The notes under the pieces: model-generated
Databases searched by the model: none
Seen by the model: only the letters and a program-made list of their open reading frames with translations
What the model was told of the DNA's origin: nothing
Origin: Apostichopus japonicus
Lineage: Eukaryota > Echinodermata > Holothuroidea > Aspidochirotida > Stichopodidae
Direction of reading: 5' to 3'
Assembly: GCF_037975245.1 (NCBI RefSeq)
Contig: NC_092569.1
Location: 27,969,668 to 28,033,667 of the forward strand
Length of the DNA: 64,000 nucleotides
Translations under genes and position numbers: made by a program
Part shown: one piece after another, positions 12,701 through 27,700 of the stretch
How the letters are laid out: each line of letters begins with the position of its first letter
Position numbering within the stretch: position 1 is the first letter of the stretch

Positions 12701-15700
12701 GAAGACTTCAAGGATGTTGAATCTAGATTTTGTTCCTAAATATTACGGTAAACTCTAACTCTGCACCCATAGTAGATGTACAGTACAGTAGCTACAGTAT
12801 GTAGTTCAGATGATGATTGGAAAGTTTTTCCACCTCAATTTTGTGAGTTTCATGAAGGAAGAATTTTTCAAGGATTTGTTGGTTTCAGCGTTATTGATGT
12901 TTTTTTTTTATACTGAGTGTTGAATAGATTGTATATTTGTACAGTGTATCATGTTCCAGTGGGATGCTAGAGACTTCCAAGGACATTGTTTCACCTAAAT
13001 TAGGTTTTAGTAAAGTAGTACATACAGTGTGAATATCAGCACGTATAGGTCGCTATGTGGAAGCATTTCCTGGTGGATCTTTTACCTTGAAGCACGCACC
13101 TACCTAGTTTTGCCAAACACAGAGCTATAATTTATTACATGCAGTACAGTTTGTGGATGTTTAAGTATATGTGTACATGTAGATTTATGGAGATTTTTTT
13201 TGTTTTATCAGTGGTGTTGTCAAGTGCTGCACCTTAATTACTTTATATTTTTTATGATATTATGCAACATAGTACTTACAGGTTAAATGTACTTGAACTT
13301 GTACTCATACCAATGCTTTTGTTGTACTCAAAGTTCTCAAACCAAGGAGAATTCTACTTCCCGTACTCATACCCATGCTGTTGTACTTTTACTCAAACCA
13401 AGGGGAATTCTACTTGTACTCATACTGTACCCATGCTGTTGTACAGTACTTGTACTCATACCAAGGAGAAGTCTACTTGTACTCATACCCATGCTGTTGT
13501 ACTTCTACTCATACCAAGGGGAATTCTACTTGTACTCATACCCATGCTGTTGTACTTCTACTCATACCAAGAAGAATTCTACTTGAACTCATACCCATGC
13601 TGTTGTACTCATACCAAGGAGAATTCTACTTGTACTCATACCCATGCTGTTGTACAATTGTACTCATTCCAAGAGGAATTCTACTTGTACTCTTACCCAT
13701 GATGGTATTCTGCACAGAACAATACAGCCATTGATCAAACAGTCCCACTGTTCTGTTACTGTGCACAGTCACTCTCCCGTGAGATGACCTCTATTACACA
13801 CGCCTTGCATTTAGTGAAAGCCATGGAAGCTGGATATTTACACATAGACTATATACCAAAGTGATACATTTACATAACCATAAAACCAGGTCATGGAAAC
13901 TCTACAAATATCATTTACTATCAACACCTGGATAGTTTAAGTGTACCAATGGTAAACTAATGGTAGAGACTGATACAGTACACATGTGCATGCCATTCAT
14001 ACAAAGCAAATTGTAGTGCATAGCCTTGCATGGTAACAATATTTTTGCTGTGATGCATTAAGAAAAACTTAACAAATTTACTTTTTTTTATAATATATAA
14101 TAACTTTTTTACTTTCACCAGGCATTTAACAGACACATATATAGATCTTTGAACAATGTTCATCTTAGAGTACATCGTATCAGAAAATTTGTACAGAAAG
14201 CAGGGAATTTTAAGTATTCTCATAGGGATGATTATAGTGCCTTTGAAATTGTCGGTGGACCGGAGTCAAGTTTTTCTTCATGAGCATGTACGTGTACATG
14301 AAGTTTTATTTAATATGACAAAGTTAAAAATTCACTGATGTAGTTGATACTGGTTTCACCATAAATCCCAGTAGAACTGAGAACCACATCCCACTTTTTC
14401 AGAGTAAGGGGGCCAGAAGAGGGGGGAGGGCAGGGGAGGGGGCCTCTGTCTTAGAAAATTCAATTTCATCCCTTGGCCGTGATTGGTTTGTGATATTGTG
14501 GTTTGTGTAACTTACAGAACTATTTCAAGTTCCTAAACCAATTAAGTTGGAATGATTTCTTTCAGGATTGCTGATAATTTACCAGTGGCTACAAAAGTGA
14601 TGCAACGTGAAGGTGAGGAGATATATTTCCATGGTTACCAGCTTGGATCTCCTGCAACGGGTGGAAAGGTGAGCAATACAACATAAGTTTTTATTTACAG
14701 TAACACATCTATATCATCTGTGTGTATACATTTACTTATATACAGCATTTTTTTCGGGGGTAGGGGGGGGTAAGAAACCTGCAAGTTCAATTGGTAGCAT
14801 ACTCAACTGTTAAGCTAAAGATATTAATGATGTTAAAATGTAATCTGCTTTCTAAAGTTCACCGAAATCACACCATGAAATGGCGAAAGATTGACTCTTA
14901 CAGGTTGCAAATGAAAGAGACAAAGAATATTTCATATCATTTTGGGGACACAATTTTTTTTTCTACATTGCATTTTGTACACTCAATAATTAGGAGTAGC
15001 CGCATGATTATAACCACATAGAACAGTTATTTAGATTGATGGTTAGCCACAAATTTGGTCAGTTAGGGTATGGACCTTAGATCAAAACCAAGCATGACCA
15101 TACCATCACTATTCATGGTCCCCTTGACATCAGGGTGTGTGAACCCACTGTAGACTAATATTATCTATATTTCATTTTCATTTTTTTTCTTTTTCCCAAC
15201 AGCCTGTGGTTAACAACCATCTGGAATTCACTTTTAGATACCACACAGTAACTGGTGATGGGTAAGACAATTCTCCTCTTTGCAAGTGTTTCATTGCGGT
15301 ACTGTACTTAAGATCAAGGCAACCGTGTTAAGGAGAAAAGCTGCAGCAAGCTGCAATAGCCCCTGCAGCCAGGTTGATTCAATATCAAACAATAGAGATT
15401 ATCTCAATAGAGATTATCTTAATAGAGATTATCTCTTTTGCAGCAAGCTGCAAAAGCCCCTGCAGTCAGGTTGATTCAATATTAAACATTAGAGATTATC
15501 TTGGATGACCGACATTGAGTACTACATGAAACTGCAGGGAACAAATGACTTTTGAAAATGAAGAAAAGCAAAGTCCTACGCAGCCTGGCTGTGGTGATGC
15601 TGCACTGGCTGCAGCCTTGTTAGCTCAGACTTTGGCATGTTGCCTAAATGCCCTTTAAAGAGGGGGTACATCAGAGCGAAATGCAGCCTAATGAAGGCTT

Positions 15701-18700
15701 AAGTGAATTCATTCATAATTGGATATCTCTCAAGAGCTTTTTTACCCATTCACTGCTTTATTAAGTCATACATACCTGCCAGAAATGTAGCAGTATAAGT
15801 CGCAAGGCCGAAGTAGAGGCAATTTTTCTGTTGTTTTTGTTTTTTAAATATATTTTCATAAATTGGTACACACCTTGGAAAGAAAAGTGTCTGTCTTGAA
15901 GCCACCAAATCATTGATGTAATCTGACAAACCTTGGTCAAATCTCAAGTAGTAAGCTGTGGTGTCCTTCGATGAGATAAATTCACTACTGTTTGATTATC
16001 AACTTTTACTAACGACAATGTGAGTCCTGCTGACCCATGTCTTAAATTTCCATTGCTAAGTACTGTTACAATGAGATTTTTAAAAGGCTTGGAAGGCTTT
16101 CTTAAAATAAAAATTGTTGCCTTTCTCAACATTTTTTAATCCTATGATTTGAAAGCTGGGAGCAGTAGCTCGCTGTATTCTAGTATTTCTGTAAAGCTAT
16201 AAAATATAGTAAATTTGTGAATAAATGTCAAATAAGGGCATCTCATGTCTCATATTACTGTAGTGCATATCTTTGTAGGACTCACATCTAAAGTTGTCTT
16301 GCCATATTCATTGCCAGATTTCTTGTATTTTGATATTTCTGTTTTTTTTTAATGTTATATTTTTTTTCTTTTTGTTATCTTTGTAACATGCACGTAACAT
16401 TAAGCTGGGGAATAATTTATCCAGTATCGCATCGCCAAAATGCTACAGTACATAAAAACCAGTCAAAACGCTGTACAATTCCAAATCTATGTTGAGCAGT
16501 TTATTAGATAGGAACCACCTTATTTTATATTTATAAGAGACCAAATTTAGAGCCTTCCAAGTTGCTATCTGCACAAAAGAGGTTGAAGACTTCTATATAT
16601 AGTAGCTCCCTGAGTACCGACGTAGCTAGATAGTACTACTGTTGATACTAACTCACAAATAGTAAGTACTGTTGATACTAGCACACAAAGAGTAAGTACT
16701 GTTGATACTAACACACAACTAATAAGTACTGTTGATACTAACACACAAATAGTAAGTACTGTTGATACTAACACACAAATAATAAGTACTGTTGATACTA
16801 ACACACAAATAGTAAGTACTGTTGATACTTACACACGAATAGTAAGTACTGTTGATACTAACACACACAAATAGTAAGTACTGTTGATACTAACACACAA
16901 ATAGTAAGTACTGTTGATGAATGGGAATCTTACCAAGCCTCCTCAACCTTCAGTCTATTTTCCCCTAGAGGCAATCAGTACCGTATCGTTGGCTTTGAGG
17001 TGTTACCAAGGAGCATCAGTGCTGATTCTGTCACAGTGGAAGAAGGTGGAAAATGCAAGATCAAGGACCAACCATCACCCCAGGGCATTGATCCAAAAGG
17101 TAAGCATACATTCTATTGTAACCATGGGTCTCTTAGCCTGTTCATGTAATGCATTACACCCCAGGTTTACAAACCCTCTTGCTTGGTGGCCCTAATTTTC
17201 AGGTGCATGGGGGGGGGCTTGGTGGCCCTAATTTTCAGGTGCATGGGGGGGGGTGGTATCTGCATCGCCTGGAGATTTTGTTAGTGTGTATTTTGCAAAC
17301 TGGTGTCATATTCAGGGTTTTAGTAGCTTGTAAAAGTCATGAAATTTGATTTTCATTTTCCAGGCCAGGAAAAGTCATGAAATTTGTAAAGACAGATAAA
17401 ATCACTCATCACCGAAATGAAAATATACCGGTGAAAAGTACTTGAAATTGAAACCTTCAATCCATCGCCACAGCAACAGTGTAATTAAAGTACTACATTC
17501 CCTCTTCAAGACATGGCACACATGGATATTTTAGTTCCAGCTAACTGCGTCACAATTTCAGCGAATTATCAGATGGTTAGGCTAGATATCCCCCATGGCT
17601 TAGTGTGGTGTTAGGCTACCATGTGGTCGAAGATAGCAAATGCAATCGTTTAGTGATTAATCGATACACGATCACAGCCCTACTTTCGGTGTAAAGTAAT
17701 GTGGCTACAAAGCCTAATCATTGTTGTGAAAAACTTCTTTTGGATGAATGTTAACATTTTCTTGTTATGAGATTTATGGTCATGAAAAGGCTATGGAAAA
17801 GTCATGGAATTTAATTTTCCTAATGGTGCAGGAACCCTGTAAATGAAAGGTCCCAGGGAGGATAAAATGCGTTGAGTTCGTCAATCAAATGCTTGTCAAA
17901 GTGTTGTCATGAGTGGAATTGGAATTCTAGCATATTATAGGTCCAATGCTCTTGAAGAAGGTATAAGAATGAAGTAAATGTTGATCGACAGAAGAAGCAG
18001 TTTATTTTGGATGTATCATGCTCACTCTACATTCTCAGACTAAAGATAGATATTTTGATAACTCCTGACTTTTGATTATGTTTTCTTTGTCTCTCTTTTT
18101 TCTTCCTTCGTCCACCCCCTTAGGGATGTCCTTGACGTATACCTACTCCGTAAACTGGGCACAAAGTGATGTCCCATGGGCTTCTCGGTGGGACTCGTAC
18201 CTTAAGATGAGTGACGTCCAGATCCATTGGTTCTCCATCATCAACTCAATGGTCGTGGTCTTCTTCCTAGCCGGTGAGTCGTCTATTTAGTTACGCTCAA
18301 TTTTAATTTGGCTCCGACTTAAAAATGAATAAAATAATATATGCAGACAGTTTCCTAAACTTAAAGCCAAACAACTTACATCGGGAGCTCCTTACCTTCT
18401 GGACAAATTACTTATTCTCACCAAAAAATAATAGCTCCAAAATATAATGTAGCTTGCCAAGGGCAGCCGGTCTAGCCAGCTCCATCTGGCTAGATCCAGT
18501 GCCTTAGACTGGTCATTCCTTTCCTGTGACTTGCACTGTTTAGAGCAAGTCAACATCTGAGGTTTTTTGTGCATGATTTTAGCACTCACTCTGCTCACTT
18601 GGTAGCCTGTTTCTCCTGATTTGGTGAGTTTGCTCCTTTTTAGTCCCTTGTGGACCCCCCCTCCTTCCTCCCCGAGTACGTCGAGGAACCAAGTGGGGAT

Positions 18701-21700
18701 GATATGTCTGTCACGGTATCAATAATTTCAGACAAATAAAGCTTCAATTGCTTACAAAAATGGTACCCCAGCCTGAAAAACTAAATTGCACCGTTAAAAG
18801 GGATATAAAGGTAGCAGAAAATGCAAACAAATTTGAAGAGCGGAATTTTCTGTGCTGTTAGTTAAAAGCTGATAATTTAGTCCAAATATCTGAACTCAAA
18901 AATTATCCTAACTCAAAATATGATTGCTTGATCGTCACATATTTTGACTGGCTAAACCTGTTTTGCTCCAGGAAAATCAATCTCAGTAGATCGGTGGTCT
19001 TTGTGGTCATCAGAGCTGACGGTTCGCAAAAGTTTTTGCCGAGGCTGCTTACAGTTTCTTTTGTTGCATATATATTGTGCTGATTTATCCTTACAACCTG
19101 AGGTATTACAAATTTGCAACACAAGTGCACAGATGTAGTATTGCACTTGAGTACATGGAAGTCTGGTATCTCTTAGTGTATTGAAGAGAAAGATGGACTT
19201 GCTTTTAAAATGCAAGCTGTGAAATATTCCCAGTAATATATTACACCTGTTTATGGTATTTTGCCACAATGCTAGATACAAGTCAATTTATCATAGTATT
19301 TGAGACGCATAATATCTGATCCGTCTAACTAAATTTCTGGTCTTGTGTACCCCTAAGGGGTGCGTTAGGGCAGGGGGATCACCGAGGGGCTGCACAGGTC
19401 CATCGACCTTTGACTGACTTACATTCACTTCACTGTCAATATGGATCAAATCTGACAAAGCCATTTTGGGCAGAGAAACTTTCCCTTACCTCCATCCCAT
19501 CCATGTAGGGACTAGGGTTATCAGAAAATTCTCTCCATGTCTAGGGGTCTGTTCAAATTCCTTCATCCATAGTTTGTACTTCCAAGTTGTGACTTTTGCT
19601 TTGGTATAACATAACCTTTTGTGGTTTTGATTTCACAGGAATATTAACCATGATCATGATAAGGACCCTGAGGAGGGATATAGCCAGATACAACAAGGAC
19701 GAAGACATCGTAAGTTTGACTTTATTAGCTGCCAAGTTAACTGGCTAGCTTGGCTTTGGTCAGATAGAGGAATATTCTTGTGTCCCAGATAATTCAAAAG
19801 CATTAATTTCAAATGTTCTCTATCATATTAGACCTGCCTATAAGGTACTTAACCCTTCAGATGCTTATTTATATTAAAGTATTATTAATTTTCCCTCTCC
19901 CCTTCCCTTAATCCTCCCTACCCCCTTCCCTACCCCTTTCCCTTAATCCTCTCTTTGTCCCTCCACTGTTTATCTCCTACCTATCCTCTTCCCCTGTTGG
20001 TTTCTTTCTTTCTTCTCTCCATCCCTTGTCTACTAATCCCCTTACATCTATCTCATTGTGCTCACCATGCTCATTAACCTGTCTGTATTCTGTGTGTGTT
20101 TTTGTCCCTTCTGTTACTGTTACTTGTCATTTAGCCTTTGAAGAAGACTCCTGCTAGGATCGAAACGTCAGGCCAACTTACTTTTACACATATTATGAAT
20201 CTTGACGAGCTAAACCCATCTTATGCCCTTGCCAGACATTTTCATGCGTGTGCATTTTATGAATTTTGATTCCATCTTCATTTGTTTCCCTCCCCCCCCC
20301 TGTCCAACAGGAGGAAACTCTTGAAGAGACTGGCTGGAAACTTGTCCATGGTGATGTATTCAGGCCACCACAGTACAGGACTTTCTTAGCAGCTATCATT
20401 GGTGCCGGCATCCAAATATTCTTCATGTCTCTTATTACCATTGGTGAGTAATTTTTTTTTTAAATTTCCAGGTAAATGTGGATAAGAGGTCTGTGTTAGT
20501 TGCCTTGTAAGGGTTCTAGGTTTGTTGTAATTGTTCATTTCATTTGCTTGGTAGGGAAGTTAGCTTGTCTCTCGCGGGGGGATATACTAGGAATGGGTGC
20601 TCGGAAATATCCATGCAGGATTAACTGCATGTGTCATAAGGCTGCAGGGTTTATTGATGTAGGCATGCACATTACCATTACATTTGATGTATGATCAATG
20701 GTAAGAAGACAGTAGAAGACACACAGGCATAGTAAAGGACATAGGTACTGTAATACCAACCATCACAGGCTAAGAAAATTAAGGCTATTTTGGGGCTACA
20801 GTAAATACCTTTTGCAAATGGCCAGTAGCAAAAAATAGGCAGTGGTATTTTCCTGCCAGTAGGCATTAAGAACATAAACAAACGGTAAGTCTGGTCAGTC
20901 AGAGAATGGGAATGATTCTGTAGTGAACACAAGCCCTTTATAAATGCTTATTTTCAACTAGTACTGAATGGATGCTCTCAAAAGCCCTGTACTGATATGC
21001 GCAGTAATTAAAGCAAATGCTATTGAGAACATACAGCTAACTAGTGATAGATTGTTTAGGCACTTGCATTTTGAAGCAAGTCGCAAAAAGTATGAAATTC
21101 TAGGCCCGCATCATCGTACTACTATCAAAAGTAATTCCTTAAAAAGGGCACACAGGCATGGCTCAGGACATAGATGCAATAATAAGGCTGTTGGGTTATG
21201 CTTTATTGACCTTTGAACCTTCGTCACTGTAGGTTTAGTCAAACCTAGCTTCTTTACAAGGATTTTAAAGAGATCGTGTAGAATAGAACAGAAGATCTAT
21301 TGTGGGTCGATGTATTGCAATCTTGATTGTATGTCAGTCTTGTCAAAATGCTACCATCATCTACACATCTGTCCAAAAATTAGCAAGTAGCATTCTTGTT
21401 AACTTTTTTTTTGGGGGGGGGGGGAAAGATGTATAATTTTGTCAATTGTCAGGTTTTTGATTTAATAGAAGGAAGGCTAGCACCAATTAAAATATTTCTT
21501 TCCTTTCATTTTTTTCTTTCCTTTCATTTTTTTCATTTGTTTCTATTTAAAAAAGAAAAAATCCATTTTATGATTTTGTTTTAACTTATTACTTTATGTC
21601 TGTGTTTCTTTTTTGTCTAGCTATGGCCATGTTTGGAATGCTTTCACCAAGTAGGAGAGGAGCCATGTTGAGTGCCTCATTATTTCTGTTTGTCTTTATG

Positions 21701-24700
21701 GGGTAAGTGATCCAGAGAAATTGTGCTTGTAAAGACAGTTATGATTACAAACCAGTTTTCAGATAGATCAAATTGCTCACAATAGATGTCCAAGAAACTG
21801 TGTTGTGCAATCACAAATTCATCAGTCAGACATGGTTTTAAAATATGGGAAAGATTGTTTGATCTATTGTAATTGGTTAATAGAGCAACTTTGTATATCT
21901 GTGGTCAAGTCCTGGCAAGGTGAGACAAACCGCTTTGTGGACACAGGTGTGTTTAGGGACGTGAACCTCTTCACGCTGCTCCTTGGGAGAGGTAACTGTA
22001 ATTGTAACGGGAGAGGTAATTTATGGCAAACCGATAATAAAAGCCTGAGATGATGATAAACAAGGTGATCTGGCCAAAATATAAAGTAACTTTTCAATAG
22101 ATGGAAACAGTAGAAGACTTACAACTAAAGAGTATACTGGAGACTGACGGGGAGAGGAATGCATGAGGTCAGTCAAGGAACCTAGCACCACCACATACCT
22201 AGAATATGCCTCGTAAACTAATACCCTCTCTGTGACTGTGCAGTAACTACATGCTTTTGTAAGCTTACATCTTACTGATCCTCAGTAAACCTGACTGTGC
22301 AGAGTCGTGTTAGCATGATTAGCATTCAAGGTGGCTAATTATAAATTCTCGTTTCTGATTTGCAGTGTGTTTGCAGGGTATTTCGCTGGCCGTCTCTACA
22401 AGACCATGAAAGGAACCATGTGGAAAGGAGCTGGTCTTATGGTAAATATATGCATATCTTACAATGCTTAATATTGTTAATTCTGCAAAGAGAAACCTAA
22501 CCCTATTGTGTTGTCATAGTTACATAATCACAATCTGCAGCCTGTGAGAAGTTTTGAAAACCCTATTAATGCGGCCCAACACACCTCATACTGGAACAAA
22601 GCTTTTATCCAACTATAAAACCAATGAATTTTGCTGAGTGGCCAAAGGAAGACATGAAACCTATATACATTGGGGTGTTTCTTTTTTTTAAGTTCTGCCT
22701 GTGATATGTTACTTCAACATAACATTTGTACAATGCACATGTGCAGGACTTTTATTACCCATAAAATGTAAACATTTCCATTTCTGTCATGGGAGTAAAT
22801 TCATCCTTAAAGGCATTGAAGACTCGTCCCAAACCGCCATCTGAAAAAGTTAACTTTCTGTTGCTTGCAAGTGACGTTTTGTTCGTGTCGCTACAAAATG
22901 CAGGCAGTAATGAAACATGATACCTTAATTGTTATCTTAAGCTGGACCTGAGATGTCCATCGCTGTATCGTTTGTATACTGTGCTGTGGGTATTGACCGC
23001 AGCTGTATGTACTGACTGTACACCAGTGTCTAATTACCGACGGTAGCAAGCTGTGTGTGTATTTTCTGGGATCGATGTTAGTGTTTAACACTTCTGTTAC
23101 ACCTCATTGGAAACTATGTCAAATTACCGATGTTAGACATTTCTTTTTGCGCGAGTCTTCACACCCTTTAATAGATGATGTGACCCTTTGGATAAAGTAC
23201 AACATTTTATTGTGTCCTGCAAGATTAATTTCAAGGCCAACCCGTGTCTAATGTATTTTTATCACATTTTCATATTTCTCTGTCAACACACACACACACA
23301 CACAGTCTACTTCAAGGTTCATTATACCATGTTTTTCAAGGTACGACATAATTGATATGCTTGATGTTATTTGTATGGTTTCTTCTTTTCTTGCAGACTG
23401 CCCTCTTTTATCCTGGTATCATGTTTGGTATAGCCTTCCTTCTTAATTTCTTCATCTGGGGCAAGCAATCTTCAGGAGCCGTTCCCTTCACCACTCTGGT
23501 TGCTCTTCTCTGCATGTGGTTCGGTATCTCACTCCCTCTTGTACTCCTGGGATTCTATTTTGGATTCAGGAAGCAGGTGAGAATGTTAACCATTGAATAG
23601 TTTAACTGACAGATAAACATCTGGTCCTCTCGAAAAAGAACGTGCTAGGTAGTCTTCATCGGCAGACATTCATCAAAAGTTTGACTTTATTTTCATAATT
23701 CTGTTGTCTATTCCTTTTTGTTAAGCCCTCAGAAACTGTTGTATTAGGTGCTACATAAATGTTTTCTATTATTATTAGTGATTCACACTTAATGTGTGTT
23801 TCACAAGGGAATGTTACCTACAACTGACAATGCTACGCACACTGTATCTTCATTGAAATGTAACACCATTGTCTGAAAAAGCCAAAGCTGCTTGGCTTAG
23901 ATTTTGATAAGCAGCTTTGGCTTTTTCAGACAATGGTGTTGAACTTCCTTGTGTACTGTGGCCCAGTTTGGTTATCATCCTGTTCTAAAGGACAATTAGA
24001 CTACTTGAATAAATCCATCAAGTTGTATTCTACCATCACGGATGATTTTATTGATCGTATAATATGTCAGTGTGCTTCTTCTATAGTCGAGGATTCCGAT
24101 CACCCTCTCTTTGATTTTTACATGAAACCACGTAGATTTTACACGATCCCACGTATGCGAACAGAACGGTTTAGGCGATCATTTTTACCTAGAAGTATTA
24201 AGACTTTGAATTGTATGATACATAGATAACTTTTTTTTAACCTATTTTTGAGATGCTGTAGTCCATTTTATTATATTGTCATTTCATGATGAATATCAAT
24301 AAATTTTACTTTACTTTACTTTTCATTTCTGTTAGAAGATTAGCTTCTCTAGAGAGATGACGTGGCCATTAATAAGGACAACCAAAAAAACTGTATTTTT
24401 ATATGTTTAGAACCAAAGATACCGTCTTGTTGAAATTTACTGAGCAGGGATATTAATATTTACCGCTGTGAGTGAAAGGATGGTAGCTGATAGCATTTAT
24501 GATTTGCTTTTTTGTCTTTTCATATATAGCCGTATGAACATCCTGTCAGGACAAACCAGATTCCTCGTCAAGTTCCTGAACAGGTCTGGTACATGAACCC
24601 TATGCTCAGGTAAGTCCAGAGAAATCCATGAAGAACCCAATTATCTTTCATGAAAGAGAGATAAGGAGCAAGTGAAATTTATAGCATAAGAATGAAGGAA

Positions 24701-27700
24701 TAGTTACAGTTTTGACAATAAGGTTGCTTGGTGAAGGTAGTTCCATCTAAAAGGTCTCAAATACGTGTCTGTTGTAGCAAAGAGGATTCCATAAACTCAC
24801 TTTATTTGAGTAGGCTTCCCTTTCACGTAGCTGAAATAATCTTTGTTCGAACCAGGACATACCAGTCTGAATGAACGCATTGCTAGGGGGGAGGGGAGGG
24901 GGGGTGACTGGGTTGTTCTTGTTTCCCAGTAGATAAAAAACGAATGAATCATTTTGATTGAAACTGTAGCAGCAAATATTGCAAAGTTTTTTCCTTTGGA
25001 TTTTGGGGGAAATTATTTCTTTGCAATGAGTGTCCAATCAATGTACTGTACTTTACTGTACGGTAATTTAGCTTTACTGTACTGTACTTCAATCTATTGT
25101 ACTGTACTTCACTGTACAGTACTTTACTGTACAGTACTTTACTGTACTGCACTGTACTGTACTGTACTGCACTCTATTGTACTTTACTGTACAGTACTTT
25201 AATGTACTGTACTGCACTCTATTGTACTTTACTGTACAGTACTTTAATGTACTGTACTGCACTCTATTGTACTTTACTGTACGATACTTTACTGTGTTTA
25301 ATGTACTGTACTGCACTCTATTGTACTTTACTGTACAGTACTTTACTGTACTTTAATGTACTGTACTGCACTCTATTGTACTTTACTGTACTGTACTGTA
25401 CTTCACTAATGGATACAGGTGTCCTTTTAATCAAACCTGCTGAAATGGTGGCGTAAATTAACCTTATCACACTGGTCAACTTACAAGCAAAAAGTGGAAG
25501 TTAAATTGTTTTCAAAATATTATTCTTCCATGTGTTTGAAACTCATGATCCAGTTCCCACTTTTGAAGCAATATTTGATTCACTTATGATGGTTAGGGTT
25601 ATGAAGTTATTAATGTCTTTCTGTTAAAGGTGAAGGCTTTGCTCAATTTAAATCATTAATGACTTGATTTTGTAGGATTTATATATGTCAAATTGAACAT
25701 TAATGTTCAAAGCAAACAGTTGTTTGAAGTTGTATAATGAGTGACCCACTATTGGAACATCAGTAACAAGGGGAACATCATTTAGTCTACGATTTGTCAG
25801 TTGCAGTGAATGTTGTCGTCAACATAACCATAATTCACAAGCTCCCGGTTATTTGGTTTGCATACACTGTTCTTACAAGATTCTCCAACTACAGTCAAGC
25901 TCTTTATCATCTCAAGGTGATTCTAAACAGTGTAGTGAGGCGTTACAAGTATTCCGAGGTGGTTTCTCTCAATATATCTCTTTTAAGTAGAATTGATTTT
26001 TCCTCCTCCTCAACCAGGCATGAGCTTTTTACGCGAATTTCTACCTAGGGGACAAAAACTATTATCCTAACACACTGTAGCATATGCAAACTGGAGCCTA
26101 TACCGTTCCGTGATTTTTTTTTTTTTACCCCAGGCTCATCTCTGCTCAACAGTGAAGGTGAGGCATTACAAGTCAGTAGAAGTAGTGTCTCACTAAGCAC
26201 CTCTTAAATTTGAATTTATTTTTCTCCTCCTCCTCCTCATCCTCCTTCTCCTCCTTCTCCTCAACAGTACCTTGATGGCCGGTATCCTTCCATTTGGAGC
26301 AGTCTTCATCGAACTCTTCTTTATCTTGACGGTGAGTTACGATCCTAAAATTCCGAAAAGTGTAGAAGCGGTTTTGTTGCCAGCGATAATCCAGAATGCT
26401 GTCCTTATAGTGCATTAAGAACAGACGTAAACTAAATTCCTTAATCGGTTGCCTGGAAACTGTGCAGATTTTACAAATCTTTTTTTGTGAAAAATTGAAG
26501 GGGATTTGTAAAGCTACTTACTGTTTCAGTAATTACTAGGGAATGAAGCTGAGGTAGTAACATTTTAAGTAAAATATGCAAAGAATTTTGGCAATGCCTT
26601 TGATTTCATCTTTTTGTCGTCGTTTAAACGACACGATGAACAGAAAACTGATTGGCAGATTGATAGGAAAACCTTGGAAAGATCACATTTTTATGCAAAA
26701 ATGGGATTCAACCAACAGCATCAATATAATGTCCATAGCTGACAGTGATATGCAGAGTGTGTAACAAGACAAGTGCCCTATAACTTCAGTTTAATGTCTC
26801 CACAAATCAGAAAGATTTTTAACCTTTTTTTCCTCAAGTATAGTGAAAAGAGAAGAAGTTTGTAAAGCCATCTATTTGGTTGTTATTGGGATGAAGATGA
26901 GATAATCAAAATATGAATGAATACATAATAAATGCTCTCTGAAATGTCTTCCTTATCACCGCAGCTAGGTTTACTCGTAAGGTAATATGCTGAAGAAAGT
27001 GCATCTCCATGAACAATAGAACACCCTACGCATATATAAATAAGAGTATTTCCTATGGATATATCCATAGGATATATCCTATGGGTATATCCTATGGGTA
27101 TTTCCTAGTGATATTTCCTATGGGTATATCCTATGGATATTTCCTGTGGGTATTTCCTATGATATTTCCTATGGATATAACCTAAGGGTACTTCCTATGG
27201 ATATTTCCTATGGGTATTTCCTATGGGTGTATTCTATGGATATTCCCTATGGTTTCTTCCTATGGGTATTTCTAATGGATATTTCCTATGGATATTTCCT
27301 ATGGATATTTCCTATAGATATTTCATAGCAAGGGTGTTTGGATAATGGGGCAAAATGTTCTTAACTATAATAACGTATGTAAGCGTCATGATGAACGGAA
27401 AACGGACTTAGAATATTTTGAAATTTTAGACTTGTGAGAATGGGATTCAGCCAACGCCCTCAGAAATAATCAAATAAAATGCTCATGTGTCAGTATTTGA
27501 AAGGATATTAAAGGATAATAATCAAATAAAATGCTCATGTGTCAGTATTTGAAAGGATATTATTCCCACTCTTCATTCTGGCTGCAAACCTTTTTTCTTT
27601 AACAGAGGTATCTAGTACTTGAACTTTGATATGTCTATATATATATTAACAAGAAACTCTTCATATTTTTCATTCTCCAGGCTATTTGGGAGAATCAATT

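Larger units (their letters stand above)
6032..14565 (+). other. TM9SF4 intron 4, 8.5 kb
   Basis: The largest TM9SF4 intron. Besides the LINE remnants and the 79-bp and 53-bp minisatellites listed separately, it holds AT-rich single-copy-looking sequence (about 11430-13250 and 13740-14560) in which I see no exon, with an AT-only patch at about 11690-11740. Confidence 0.7.

Noticed and set aside
16565-16804. Minus-strand ten-residue repeat protein
   Set aside because: 30-bp minisatellite translated; no signal peptide or promoter context.
17312-17840. Possible transposon with CAGGGTT ends and GTCATGAAATTT blocks
   Set aside because: The internal blocks are in the same, not inverted, orientation and no target duplication was found, so the ends could not be defended.
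25040-25412. Long overlapping Tyr/Cys/Leu-rich frames on both strands
   Set aside because: They are translations of a 45-bp, partly self-complementary tandem repeat.
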